DNA of 64,000 nt, from positions 16,264,501 through 16,328,500 of the forward strand of contig CM076952.1 in NCBI GenBank assembly GCA_039566865.1, in the 5' to 3' direction. This document shows, piece by piece, positions 35,887 through 45,612 of this stretch. This DNA is from Aurelia coerulea (lineage: Eukaryota; Cnidaria; Scyphozoa; Semaeostomeae; Ulmaridae). The translations under genes were made by a program, and so were the position numbers. Each line of letters begins with the position of its first letter. The first letter of the stretch is position 1. The notes under the pieces were generated by a model that was not told the origin of the DNA, did not search any database, and was given only the letters and a program-made list of their open reading frames with translations.

Positions 35887-35937
35887 AGGTAATTGTATGA
35901 TTTTGTCTCATGATGAGACAAAATCATACAATTACCT
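35887..35937. repeat. Perfect 25-bp palindrome inside the LINE
   Basis: Two exact 25-bp inverted arms around a single base, built on GGTAATTGTATGATTTTG and its complement. The right arm corresponds to LINE coding sequence (KSYNYLGVDLD region on the minus strand). The left arm is extra sequence that breaks the frame, so it looks like an inverted duplication of LINE DNA. Confidence 0.8.
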
Positions 35938-36092
35938 CATGAATAGTTTGATTGTAGATTTTGATTTCCTCGTTTGGCTGTTTGGACAACTTTTGATGTG
36001 ATCCATATAGAACAAATTCAGTTTTACCTTTTTCAAGTTAATAAACAGGTTATTTTTTATCAAGCCAGTCTTCAACGTTTTGCAGTTCACTG

Positions 36093-36510
36093 TTAAAGGA
36101 CAAGTCCGGGGTTGGTATGATATCAAATTTTCTCGCCTTCTCCTTGTGAAATTACGTATTCAAATAAGCAATTTGAGCGAAGTGACGTTATATCGCGCGA
36201 ACGAAAACGAGGCTGTGCGATATTTTTTAGCTTCTTAAATCGCTGCTAGCCTCTTTATCGTGTACTCATGCATTGAAAATGGCACAAGAACAAGATAAAG
36301 AGGCTTGCAATGATAAAGAGGCTAAAAACAATCACACAGCCTCGTTTTCGTTTGCGCGATATGACGTCACTTCGCTCAAATTGCTTATTTGAATAGGTAA
36401 TTTCACAAGGAGAAGGCGAAATGTAGTGGAAGAAAGTATCATACATCATTCATAGCAGTATTATCTTGTATTTTATCACCAATCGTACCAACCCCGGACT
36501 TGTCCTTTAA
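36093..36510. mobile_element. Palindromic MITE, TTAA at both junctions
   Basis: TIRs AGGACAAGTCCGGGGTTGGTA at both ends, each bordered outside by TTAA (36,093-36,096 and 36,507-36,510). The interior is a second palindrome: TCGCCTTCTCCTTGTGAAAT, AGCAATTTGAGCGAAGTGAC and CGAAAACGAGGCTGTG recur inverted. TTAA targets are used by piggyBac and Kolobok elements. Because TTAATTAA occurs at one edge, the exact duplication is ambiguous. It interrupts the LINE reverse transcriptase precisely. Confidence 0.8.
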
Positions 36511-37452
36511 TTAAGTGTTATATTTCTTTTGAGTTCTTTCATGCACAATATAAACAGTATCGTCGGCATATAGTGTAATGCCAGCATCAGTGAGCGGAAA
36601 ATGGATGTCGTTGATTATCAGCCCAAAGAGAAGGGACCTCAGGATGGATCCCTGTGGTACACCACATGTAACGTTTTCTTCCCATGAGCTGGTGTTATCA
36701 AATATTTCTTATTGTTTCCTATTAAAGAGATAATCACCTATCCACTGTAATTCCACATCATCTATACCATTAAACTTGGCAATTGTTCCAGCAAGGTTGC
36801 ATGACGTACTTTTTCGAAGGCTTTACAGAGGTCAATATAGACAGCACCACTAAGTAGCCCTTTTCAACGTACTGTCTAAACTTTTCTGACAGTTTGGTAA
36901 CTGCATGTTGCGTAGATCTCCCTTGTCTAAACCCAAACTGATGTGGGCACAACAGGCCATTCGATTCAAGGTACTGGGACAGTTGATTATAAATGATCAG
37001 ATAACTTTTGATAAAGCAGGAATTATCGTGAAAGGCGTACCGTTGTCCAACATTGTCGGATTGAAAATAGGGGTAATTTTCCCACATCTAAAGTTTTGAT
37101 TCGTGCAAATATTTTGATTCTTTTTCTTCAGATAAAAATGCTGCGTGCTCTCCTCCACATGTACCTTTTCAAGGTTGAGCAGGCGGAGCAGGCAAAAGGA
37201 GAGAGGGATAAGGGACCTCCCTCTCCTTCGTTTTTCTTTCCTCTATCAATTCGTCTCGGAGATGCGTTGTTCTTCAACAGGAAAATGGCATTACATGAAG
37301 TTTGGGTGTTAATGTTCGTACAATACCGCATACCGCGCTGTGAAAGCTCGATACCGCAATACCGCAATACCGCAAGTTTTCCCCGTCATTACCGCAATAC
37401 CGCACAAAATTTACCCCCGATACCGCAATACCGCAAACCCCGAAGTACCCCT

Positions 37453-38480
37453 CATCGAGCTATCGAGGAATATTTTGAGAGTGATCAGCCAAGCCACTGA
37501 TCAAAGCAAAATTCACATCGCTGAACTCAACTATCGAGGAACATTTTGAGACTGATTAGCTGCTGATTTAAGATAAATTCCCATCGCTGGACCCAACTGT
37601 AAACTACTGAAAATCTGTGACCAATACCAACAAAGGAACCTTCAAATAGTGCATCTGCATCAACTAGCCTGTAGACCTGAAACCTTATCAGAATCAATAA
37701 GAAACATTTGTGAACTAAGCGGACTTACAAGAACACAAAATCTCCACGACAAACTCCGTTTTAACAGGACCAATAAGAGCCTAAAACGGAGAGACAGAGC
37801 TTTCTCCAACAAGGGACCTTTGTTTTGAAACAGGCTCCCATTTTCTGTAGAAACAATTAATAGTAAAAATTCTTTTAGCAAAACCCTAAAAGAACCGAAA
37901 TTGCAAGAATATTCAACTTTAAACATGAAATTCATTCATGCTCATAGCTAATACCTGCAAAAAGAGAAGGGTTTCAAGATAACCCAGCTCGATCAAAGTG
38001 TTTTACTGTTCAAATTTTCATTCGTCTTCTGCTTCTACAGCTTTCAAAGCTGATTGGAGATTTGCAGAAATTTGTAGAAAGCTGATTGCGATTTGTAGCT
38101 TAGTTGTTAATTAGACTTATAGCTGCTTTGCATAATTGTAATGTTTTCCATTCTTATAAATTTATCAATATAGTTAAACGTTTCGCTGTTCTTGTCCTTG
38201 TAAGCGCCCTAGACTAGATTAAGTATTGCTTTCGCAAGGGCATACAATCAGCAAGTATTTAGTTTTAGCAGATTTGTGAATAAATACCATCGTCAACTAT
38301 TTCGAGAGTCATTAGCCGCTGATAAAGCAAAATTCATATCGCCGACCAGCTAAATCTGTAGTAGTGACTTGTTTCGAACACCCAGTACAACATTTATCAC
38401 CCATCATCACACTACAATGAGTCATGTACAATCTGTAAGAAAATAAGAGCAACCAATTTATGAATATATTGCCACGGATA
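37453..38480. other. Short 71-bp tandem repeat and otherwise empty stretch
   Basis: CTATCGAGGAA(C/T)ATTTTGAGA recurs 71 bp apart at 37,461 and 37,532. A diverged unit lies at about 38,296 (GAGAGTCATTAGCCGCTGAT), and another outside the left end of the TIR element near 34,760-34,835. Nothing else was recognised. Confidence 0.55.
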
Positions 38481-38489
38481 TGAAGCAAA

Positions 38490-39590
38490 ACCTTTTAATT
38501 AGACGTAAATATGTTTATTCGTACGTTTCGAACCAAGCTTGGTTCATCTAAACTTCATTTTATCGACATTCCTTGTTGTTATCAATACAGGAGACTTAAA
38601 CGGTATAGATTGTTAGTTGACAAGTATAAAAAGTTGTTAATTAGACGTAAATATGTTTATTCGTACGTTTCGAACCAAGCTTGGTTCATCTAAACTTCAT
38701 TTTATCGACTTAAACGGTATAGATTGTTAGTTGACAAGTATAAAAAGTTGTTAATTAGACGTAAATATGTTTATTCGTTTTCGAACCAAGCTTGGTTCAT
38801 CTAAACTTCTTGTTGTGATCAATACAGGAGACTTAAACGGTATAGATTGTTAGTTGACAAGTATAAAAAGCTTTTAATTAGACGTAAATATGTTTATTCG
38901 TACGTTTCGAACCAAGCTTGGTTCATCTAAACTTCATTTTATCGACATTCCTTGTTGTGATCAATACAGGAGACTTAAACGGTATAGATTGTTAGTTGAC
39001 AAGTATAAAAAGCTTTTAATTAGACGTAAATATGTTTATTCGTACGTTTCGAACCAAGCTTGGTTCATCTTAGACTTGCCCCAAGTCTATTTCGTAAAAA
39101 AAAAATTTCGTCAAAGAAAATTGAAGGGACTTTCCGGTAGACTTATTACAGTTGACAAAACAGACTTGGAGCAAGTCTAGGTTCATCTAAACTTCATTTT
39201 ATCGACATTCCATACTGTTATAAATATATTTTATCGACATTACTTGTTGTTATCAATACAGGAGACTTAAACGGTATAGATTGTTAGTTGACAAGTATAA
39301 AAAGCTTTTAATTAGACGTAAATATGTTTATTCGTACGTTTCGAACCAAGCTTGGTTCATCTAAACTTCATTTTATCGACATTCCATGTTGTTATAAATA
39401 TATTTTACCGACATTCCTTGTTGTTATCAATATAGGAGACTTACACGGTATAGATCGTACGTTTCGAACCAAGCTTGGTTCATCTAGACTTCATTTTATC
39501 GACATTCCATGTTGTTATCAATACAGGAGACTTAAACGGTATAGATTGTTATTTGACAAGTATACAAAGTTTTTAATTAGTTGAAACATG
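38490..39590. repeat. 142-bp tandem repeat with deleted units
   Basis: TTAATTAGACGTAAATATGT starts units at about 38,500, 38,642, 38,756, 38,879, 39,021 and 39,313. The full unit is 142 bp; units of 114 and 123 bp have internal deletions. Each carries TACGTTTCGAACCAAGCTTG and GACTTAAACGGTATAGATTG. Short frames such as MFIRTFRTKLGSSKLHF are repeat by-products. Confidence 0.9.
39071..39180. mobile_element. 110-bp insertion with hairpin ends inside the 142-bp repeat
   Basis: Within one repeat unit the text GGTTCATC is followed by an insert that begins with the hairpin AGACTTGCCCCAAGTCT and ends with AGACTTGGAGCAAGTCTAG. After it the unit resumes at GGTTCATCTAAAC. Each end is itself a 7-bp-arm hairpin with a 3-nt loop. 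It is too short to code. Class unknown. Confidence 0.65.
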
Positions 39591-39661
39591 TTTATTCAAA
39601 GCAAAACCTGTTCTACGGCTTTTCCACCAAAAAGTTGGGACCGCTTGTCCCAGTCTTTTAA

Positions 39662-40582
39662 GGTTACTGTATCCCTTCAGGACGATAAAACGTTTTTTCC
39701 GATCAATTTTTGGATTTTTAGATCATTGGATAGCACACACATCTACCTACAATTTCTAATACTTTCAAAGAATTTTACTTTATTTTTCAGCGAATTATAA
39801 GCAATTTAAAGCAAGGTATTTTCTGCTAGGAAAATGCTGTTTACATGACGAGGATTATTTGAGAACTAAAGGTTAAAGGTTTCAAGTGCCTTTGATTTCC
39901 TGTTGAATGGATTTTGCGGTTATAATACCAATTATGTCATTGTAAACTCTGCACTAAATACATACAGGATTGCTCTGTTTACTCTTGTGGCCAGATTGAA
40001 GTTAATCATTTTCAACAGTGGAACTGTACGCTAAGAAACTGTTTCAGCGCTTTTCTCAAAATCAATTTTTCAGCAACCAATGGGTATTCATACAGCTCCC
40101 TGTACCCAACGGCTTGATATAATTGGCTGAAATTTGGCAGACAGAGAGAAAAGGCATAGGGGGACCAAAGTATGTCTCACTTTTGAGAAAAATTGCATGG
40201 TCCAAATTTAACATTTGAATGAATCTCAAAACGAGGCCAGGAGCGAGGGGCAAAATTGTTTTATTAATTATTCTGAAGCTAAGGCATGCAAAAGAAATTT
40301 GAGACACACTTTGCTAGATTAATTGTTGAAAACGCAAAATCTCATTGAGATTTAAATGAAACATATCTGGGGGACAGGGAGGTTCTAGAAGGGGGGAAGG
40401 TCCGATTTTCATGTTTTCGGATGTATAACGCCCAATTTTCGGATATTTGTATTCTTTTTGGCTCGCAAATACTCCCTATTTAATGACGAATCGAATGATG
40501 TATAGTTTAGACGTTTTATGTCGCGGGCATGATAATCAAGAGAGAAAACACCGTGAGTGGTCACTGAAGGGATACAGTAACC
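39662..40582. mobile_element. 921-bp TTAA-flanked TIR element
   Basis: TIRs GGTTACTGTATCCCTTCA (39,662) and its complement TGAAGGGATACAGTAACC (ending 40,582), with TTAA outside each (39,658-39,661 and 40,583-40,586). No transposase frame. A piggyBac/Kolobok-type non-autonomous element is the best guess. Confidence 0.75.
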
Positions 40583-40586
40583 TTAA

Positions 40587-41150
40587 CAGTAAGGTTACGA
40601 GTCGTAATTTGAGTGAATAACGAAATAACAGCGAAATAACGAATCTAGTTTTGAGCCTTGGTCTTGGCTCAGTTTCTTATGAACAAAATGTGCGAGAGGT
40701 GTATCACTATATAAAAATCTCATACACCTTTGGCAAAAAGGGCGAAAAGGCTTTTGTTTTCAAGAAGAGTCCATAAGAGATCCATAAAAATCCTATTGTT
40801 TACAAAAATCTCGTACACCTTTTTGGAAGAGTGGTGCACCCCTCGAAAATATGTGTATTGTATACATATCTGTTTTTTTAAACTACAGCAAGCGACAGGA
40901 AGCTTTCATATTGTATTGACTATTCTATGATGTGACCCTTGCTACTATAACAACACCAAGCCTGCGCCAAATTTTTCTAGGGGAAGCCATTGCTACGTCA
41001 AATGTACACGATTGCTACGCCAAATGATAGGCCAACTCCACGCCAAAAAGTTACGCAGATGGCCTAGGCCACATTTCGTTGAGACCCTATAATAAGATGA
41101 AACTCCTTTTGCTTTGGTGAAACGTGATCATTAGAAGGTGAATCTTCCTA
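40587..41150. other. Non-coding stretch
   Basis: Nothing recognised. A duplicated CTCATACACCTTT / CTCGTACACCTTT pair about 90 bp apart (about 40,717 and 40,810) suggests a small local repeat. Confidence 0.45.
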
Positions 41151-41686
41151 TTCAGTGACCACCAACTCCGAATCGAAACTGGCAGACACCAAAAACTAGA
41201 AGTGTCAAAACGAACATGAGAAATGTGTAAGTCTGGCAACGTGGAAAACGAAATTCATTTCCTGATTGAATGCAAGATATATCGCGACCTAAGACATACT
41301 TTCCTCGGACCTAATTTAAACAGGGTGCTAACAGTGACACAAGTAGAGCACACATTCATTGATATATTGTCATCCCAAGATATCAGCAAGCAGAAAAACA
41401 TCGCACAATTCTTGCAACAAGCAGCAGAACTCAGAACAAAAACTCTAAACATGAAAGCATAAAATGTCCACTCGTAAAAACACACCAAAACCGCGTATGT
41501 TGCCAGAACCCACGAAAATAATTCGTTTTATTATACTTTTTACTACATAATATTCTGTTACTGTTTTTCGCTGTAACATTTTATCGTCGTTAGATAGAAT
41601 TGTATTTTTCAAGTTATGTTTTGTTTAGGCCATATGCAATGTAATATTGTATTGTGCTTCATATAAAATAAATAAATAAAATAAAG
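41150..41686 (+). mobile_element. LINE 3' end fragment
   Basis: The plus-strand frame reads SDHQLRIETGRHQKLEVSKR, a stop codon where a cysteine is expected, then EMCKSGNVENEIHFLIEC to 41,462. This is the C-terminal zinc-knuckle-like tail of LINE ORF2 proteins. About 220 bp of 3' UTR follow, ending in (AAATA)n at about 41,668-41,686. 5'-truncated and dead. Confidence 0.85.
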
Positions 41687-41935
41687 ATTCTGATGTTAAC
41701 TTTTCCATACTCTTCCTCCATACACTTTTCCATACTCTTCCCCTATGAATTTATGTTGTGTTCAATAAAACTTGCCTAATAGCTCCTAATAGTAGAGAGC
41801 AAAAGACACTCTGTGAGCCAAAAATTTCAAGGATACAGCTAAGCCATAATTTCATCAGGAAGACTAGCCTGCGTGCAGACCCATTGTCCAAAGGAGGTAA
41901 GGAGGTACTTTCCTCCTTTGTATAATGGGTCTGCG
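41687..41935. other. Small repeats and a hairpin beside the minisatellite composite
   Basis: ACTTTTCCATACTCTTCC is duplicated near 41,699-41,745. At 41,875-41,935 inverted arms GCAGACCCATTGTCCAAAGG and CCTTTGTATAATGGGTCTGC form a hairpin that abuts the left end of the minisatellite arm. Confidence 0.6.
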
Positions 41936-41994
41936 TATGGCGCGCCATCCCGGCAAAAATTATGTGTGGTGTGTATGCAATATCATGTGTGGCG

Positions 41995-42425
41995 TGTACC
42001 CAAACTTTGTGCTGTGTGTATGCAGTTTTGTGCGGTGTGTATGCATTTTTGTGCGGTGTGTATGCAGTTTTGTGCGGTGTGTATGCAGTTTTGTGTCGCG
42101 TGTGTATGCAGCTTTGTGTGGTGTGTGTATGCAGTTTTGTGTGGTGTGTGTATGCAGTTTTGTGTCGCGTGTGTATGCAGTTTTGTGCTGTGTGTATGCA
42201 GTTTTGTGCGGTGTGTATGCAGTTTTGTGCGGTATGTATGCAGTTTTATGCTGTGTGTATGCAGTTTTATGCTGTGTGTATGCAGTTTTGTGTGGTGTGT
42301 GTATGCAGTTTTGTGTGGTGTGTGTATGCAGTTTTGTGTCGCGTGTGTATGCAGTTTTGCATGGTGTGTGTATGCAGTTTTGTGTGGTGTGTGTATGCAG
42401 TTTTGAGTGGTGTGTGTATGCAGTT
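41995..42425. repeat. ~22-bp minisatellite, left arm
   Basis: About 18-19 units of TGTGTATGCAGTTTTGTG(C/T) with 20-24 bp spacing. Variants are GCTG, GCGG, TGTGG and TGTCGCG before each unit. All three forward frames stay open because no unit carries a stop, which produces several overlapping 150-190 codon frames with no coding signal. Confidence 0.95.
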
Positions 42426-43283
42426 TTAAGAGTACCGAAAATTAATGGGGTGGCTGGTGAAAATAATGGGGGGGGGGTTGGAAATGGTTCTATACAATAA
42501 TAATCGGGGGGTTGAAAAATCAAGGTGGTTGGAAAAATTGAGAATAGTCGTTTTTCGTTTTTCGTTCGGGGGTACTTGACTTAAATTTGTACGGGGGTGT
42601 GCCCACGAAAAAAATTTCTTTTTACCCTGCTCTAGAATTTTTCGCTCAAAACGATAACCTGTTCTAGAAAAAATTGGTAGAAAGTATACTCAAAAGCATG
42701 AAATTTGACCAAAAAGCGACCCGATCTAGCAGAATATTCCCCTTCGACATGTTTTGACAACCTGCTCTAGAAAAATTCCCTCATTATGATACGGCTGTGC
42801 TAGAAAAAAATTGGTGAAAACGATACCCTTAAAAACGGCACATCCCCGTCGGACAAATATACTAAATACCCCCCTCCCCGGGAACTGCATACTCTGGAGT
42901 ACCGAATAATCGTCCCCCTTCCCGCGTATTAATTTTTGAATGATTTTCCAACCCCCAACATAATTTTTCTACTTACTGTATTTATCAACTTTATTCTCTT
43001 TTGTTTGTTTGTTACGCGTTTAACTAAGAAAACGAAAAACGACTATTCTCAATTTTTCCAACCACCTTGATTTTTCCGGATTTTTCCAACCCCCCCCCCC
43101 CGTTATTATTGTATAGAACCATTTCCAACCCCCCAATATTTTCACCAGCCCCCCCCCCCCCATTATTTTTCGGTACTCTTAAAACTGCATACACACACAT
43201 ACAAAACTGCATACACACACCACACAAAACTGCATACACACACCACACAAAACTGCATACACACGCGACACAAAACTGCATAC
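42417..43283. repeat. Inverted arms around a G-run MITE
   Basis: 42,417-42,562 and 43,031-43,190 are inverted copies. They share AACGACTATTCTCAATTTTT, CCAACCACCTTGATTTTTC, GTATAGAACCATTTCCAACC and CGGTACTCTTAAAACTGCAT. The right arm continues into four minisatellite units up to 43,283. The structure is a large imperfect palindrome whose loop holds the element at 42,567-42,882. Confidence 0.85.
42567..42882. mobile_element. 316-bp G-run MITE
   Basis: Ends CGGGGGTACTTGACTTAAAT with GTACGGGGGTGTGCC, and reversed CCCGGGGAGGGGGGTATTTA with CGACGGGGATGTGCC. Tandem CTGCTCTAGAA-like units lie inside. The ends resemble those of the elements at 4,975-8,956 and 43,388-43,823. No clear TSD was seen here. 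Confidence 0.65.
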
Positions 43284-43387
43284 AGGGAAATCAAGGGCTG
43301 TGGACCACGTGAGGTGACGGCCTTCTCATATTCACTATCTGTGCAAATCCTTCAAAGTCAAGGAAGCATGCCAAACCATCGCCAACT

Positions 43388-43823
43388 CCGGGGGGGGGGG
43401 GGGTACTTGGTATACGAAAATACGGGGAGGTGCCGCTAGAAAATCTGAAAAGGCACCCTGTTCCGGAGAAAAATTCCCCGAAAATGATACCCTGTCCCAG
43501 AGTAAAATCTTAAAAACAATACCCAGTTCTTGAGTTTCTTCATATAAAATTGGATATAAAACAATACCCCCAGAAATTTGATAGAAATCTATCAGAAAAC
43601 GCAGAAATGTTGCTATCCAAACGATTTGAATCACACTCGCGGAGTGAAAATGGCTTACAACGGCGATACGGATTCAATTATAGTAAATTGGGACCCTGTC
43701 ATGGAGCTGACTATGCAAAAGTGATACCCTGTCCTGGAGTAGGAATCCTGAAAATGATACCCTGTGTAGCGGCACATTCCCGTACAGAAAAATATATTAG
43801 TACCCCCCCCCCCCCTCCCCGGG
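43388..43823. mobile_element. 436-bp G-run MITE, 8-bp TSD
   Basis: Flanked by an exact 8-bp repeat, CGCCAACT (43,380-43,387 and 43,824-43,831). The ends are CCGG plus a G-run with GGTACTTGG and ACGGGGAGGTGCCGC, and reversed CCCGGGGAGG plus a G-run with GGTACTAATA and ACGGGAATGTGCCGC. Inside, GATACCCTGTCC recurs several times. No coding. The 8-bp TSD suggests hAT-type mobility. Confidence 0.85.
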
Positions 43824-43833
43824 CGCCAACTGT

Positions 43834-44420
43834 GCCAACGACTTGCAGCAGATGGGAAAAACCGCAATGGCGCATTCACTGCCTATATTGATGCTGCTCG
43901 AGGAGTTTTCCACTAAGTAACGAACAACAATGACTTGGCTGGTGCCCCATATTTTCTCCATGACGTTGCTCGCCACCTGGAAGATAATCAGTACAACCTC
44001 GCGATCCTTAGGCCTAATCGCAATCACGCAACCCAAAGAATGATAGAACTAATTTTGGAAACGAGGTCAATAATCGACAGAGTCATCCAATGGCTGGAAA
44101 ATACTAAGGTAATTGCGAATTAAAGCCCAGGTCATCGTGGACGACCTAAACTTATAATTTGCGAAAATCAACTGATATTTCTAAGAAATGCTGGCTTCAC
44201 TTGGCCGGAGATCCAAAATATTCTGGGCGTTTCAAGCAGCACATTGACAAGAAGGAGAAACAAACTAGGATTGGCTGAAAGAGAAAATTTCTCTGGTATT
44301 GATGAAAACGAGCTTCAGATACTTATGCGAGAGACCATGACCTCAAACCCTAACATAGGGCAGAGGAGAATGCAGGGGGCTTTGAGAGGACGAGGCGTCA
44401 GAAGCAGCAAGGAGTTCGTC
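43834..44420 (+). pseudogene. Integrase-core-family gene, N-terminal half, broken
   Basis: The plus-strand frame encodes ARHLEDNQYNLAILRPNRNH, RMIELILETRSIIDRVIQWL, an in-frame TAA at 44,121-44,123, then HRGRPKLIICENQLIFLRNA, GFTWPEIQNILGVSSSTLTR, RRNKLGL and NPNIGQRRMQGALRGRGVR. The GRPK leader, the tryptophan-containing helix-turn-helix and the ALRxRGxR motif match, from memory, a metazoan single-exon family whose C-terminus is an rve-type integrase core. Here an upstream stop, the internal TAA and insertion of an element at 44,429 remove the catalytic half. Frame content right of that element is not integrase-like. Confidence 0.6.
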
Positions 44421-44428
44421 GGTGCAAG

Positions 44429-44901
44429 CAGGGCCGTCGAAAGCCAGCTCGGGCCCTGGACCGATCCTTAGGATCGGGCCCTGGACCGATCCTTAGGATC
44501 GGGCCTCAAGGGGGGGGGGCTTTGGGGCCTAAGCCACCAAGAAAATGTTCTGGGACCACGCCCTTCAGACTCTCGGAGAATGAGGGAAACGCCCTTTTTA
44601 AGAAATCTACTTTAAGAAAAATTGTTTAGATATTCCATGAAAAAGTTATCAAAGAAGCGGTATTTACGGTAAACAATGAAAAGATTCGCTCTTACGAGGT
44701 GACTTTGCCAAAGTCACCTGGTAAACCCTGGGTATCAGGTAAGGTACGGACACAAAACTTTTAAACATAGCCACATAAAAGTTGCTGTAAGGAGATTTTA
44801 CAGCAATAACTAATTTTTGTCGAACGATATTTTTACGGGCCCCTTCGAGGCCCGGGCCCCGGACCTTTTACCCCCTCCAACCCCCCCTCTCGACGGTCCT
44901 G
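44429..44901. mobile_element. 473-bp hAT-like MITE, 8-bp TSD
   Basis: Ends CAGGGCCGTCGA and (reversed) CAGGACCGTCGA, flanked by an exact 8-bp repeat, GGTGCAAG (44,421-44,428 and 44,902-44,909). Just inside the left end a 25-bp unit GGGCCCTGGACCGATCCTTA is duplicated. CAGGG-type ends with an 8-bp TSD are the usual hAT signature. No transposase. Confidence 0.88.
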
Positions 44902-45082
44902 GGTGCAAGCCAAGGAAGCCAAAATTCTCTGCCCTTCTGTCGCCTCTGTCGCTAATTCTGACAGCTTGCCGCACATCTTCACTGGACATCATTGATGTGG
45001 CTGCATCATTAACAGATTTGCACAGATAGTGAATATGAGTAGGCCGTCACCTCACGTGGTCCACATCCCTTGATTTTCCCGC

Positions 45083-45160
45083 CAACGCGCAATGCATCAT
45101 GTCATGCAGAAATGCATCATGTCATGCAGATATGCATCATGTCATGCAGAAATACATCAC
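45083..45160. repeat. 20-bp minisatellite
   Basis: Three to four copies of AATGCATCATGTCATGCAGA next to the right inverted repeat of the integrase unit. TATGTCAT and related motifs continue weakly to about 45,250. Confidence 0.85.
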
Positions 45161-45289
45161 GTAATTGTCATACGAAATAAAAACACCACACGAAATGTCA
45201 TATGTCATCAAGAATGTAAAAGGCATAAGAAAAACCATATGTCATCCGAAAGTGAAAAAAAGATCATAAAAATGCTTAACTGTCACATA

Positions 45290-45612
45290 CACACACCATG
45301 CAAAACTGCATACACACGCGACACAAAACTGCATACACACACCACACAAAACTGCATACACACGCGACACAAAACTGCATACACACCATGCAAAACTGCA
45401 TACACACGCGACACAAAACTGCATACACACACCACACAAAACTGCATACACACACCACACAAAACTGCATACACACAGCATAAAACTGCATACACACCGC
45501 ACAAAACTGCATACACACCGCACAAAACTGCATACACACCGCACAAAGTTTGGGCACACGCCACACATGATATTGCATACACACCACACATAATTTTTGC
45601 CGGGATGGCGCC
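45290..45612. repeat. ~22-bp minisatellite, right arm (inverted)
   Basis: About 13 units of ACTGCATACACAC(G/A)C with CACAAA, the inverted counterpart of 41,995-42,425. It ends in the complement of the left terminal text (CGGCAAAAATTATGTGTGG). Confidence 0.95.

Larger units (their letters stand above)
35745..37098 (-). mobile_element. LINE (CR1/L2-like) reverse-transcriptase core, decayed and interrupted
   Basis: In minus-strand order it shows NQLSQYLESNGLLCPHQFGF, then RQGRSTQHAV, a frameshifted IDLCKAFEKVRHATLLEQL, GVPQGSI and the catalytic YADDT (about 36,560-36,580). Next come NSELQNVEDWLDKNNLFINL, YNYLGVDLDNHLN and YKKASARVNF, ending FKTMI. There are several frameshifts and stops. A 414-bp element (36,097-36,510) interrupts it between KKYNT and LNSELQNV, where the frame closes exactly without the insert. 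A 25-bp perfect inverted duplication lies at 35,887-35,937. The 5' part is missing. Confidence 0.88.
34840..37452. mobile_element. TIR element with (ACCGCAAT)-rich ends, containing a nested LINE
   Basis: Terminal inverted repeats AGGGGTACTTCGGGG (34,841) and CCCCGAAGTACCCCT (37,438-37,452). Just inside each end are irregular runs of TACCGCAATACCGCA. A direct repeat AGCTATCGAGG flanks it (34,830-34,840 and 37,458-37,468). The flanking DNA is itself a ~71-bp tandem repeat containing CTATCGAGGAA, so that duplication is suggestive only. The interior is filled by a LINE and further DNA elements, so much of its length is later insertion. Confidence 0.6.
43285..45080. mobile_element. ~1.8-kb unit with ~65-bp inverted repeats around an integrase-like pseudogene
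   Basis: 43,285-43,349 and 45,015-45,080 are inverted copies (GGACCACGTGAGGTGACGGC, CTCATATTCACTATCTGTGC). Between them lie the integrase-like pseudogene and two inserted elements with 8-bp TSDs. Whether the inverted repeats belong to the integrase gene's own element or to an older host duplication cannot be told from one copy. Confidence 0.6.

Noticed and set aside
41873..42523. Overlapping 150-190 codon frames rich in Cys/Val or His/Thr
   Set aside because: All lie on the stop-free ~22-bp minisatellite in several frames and both strands, as do those at 45,092-45,865.
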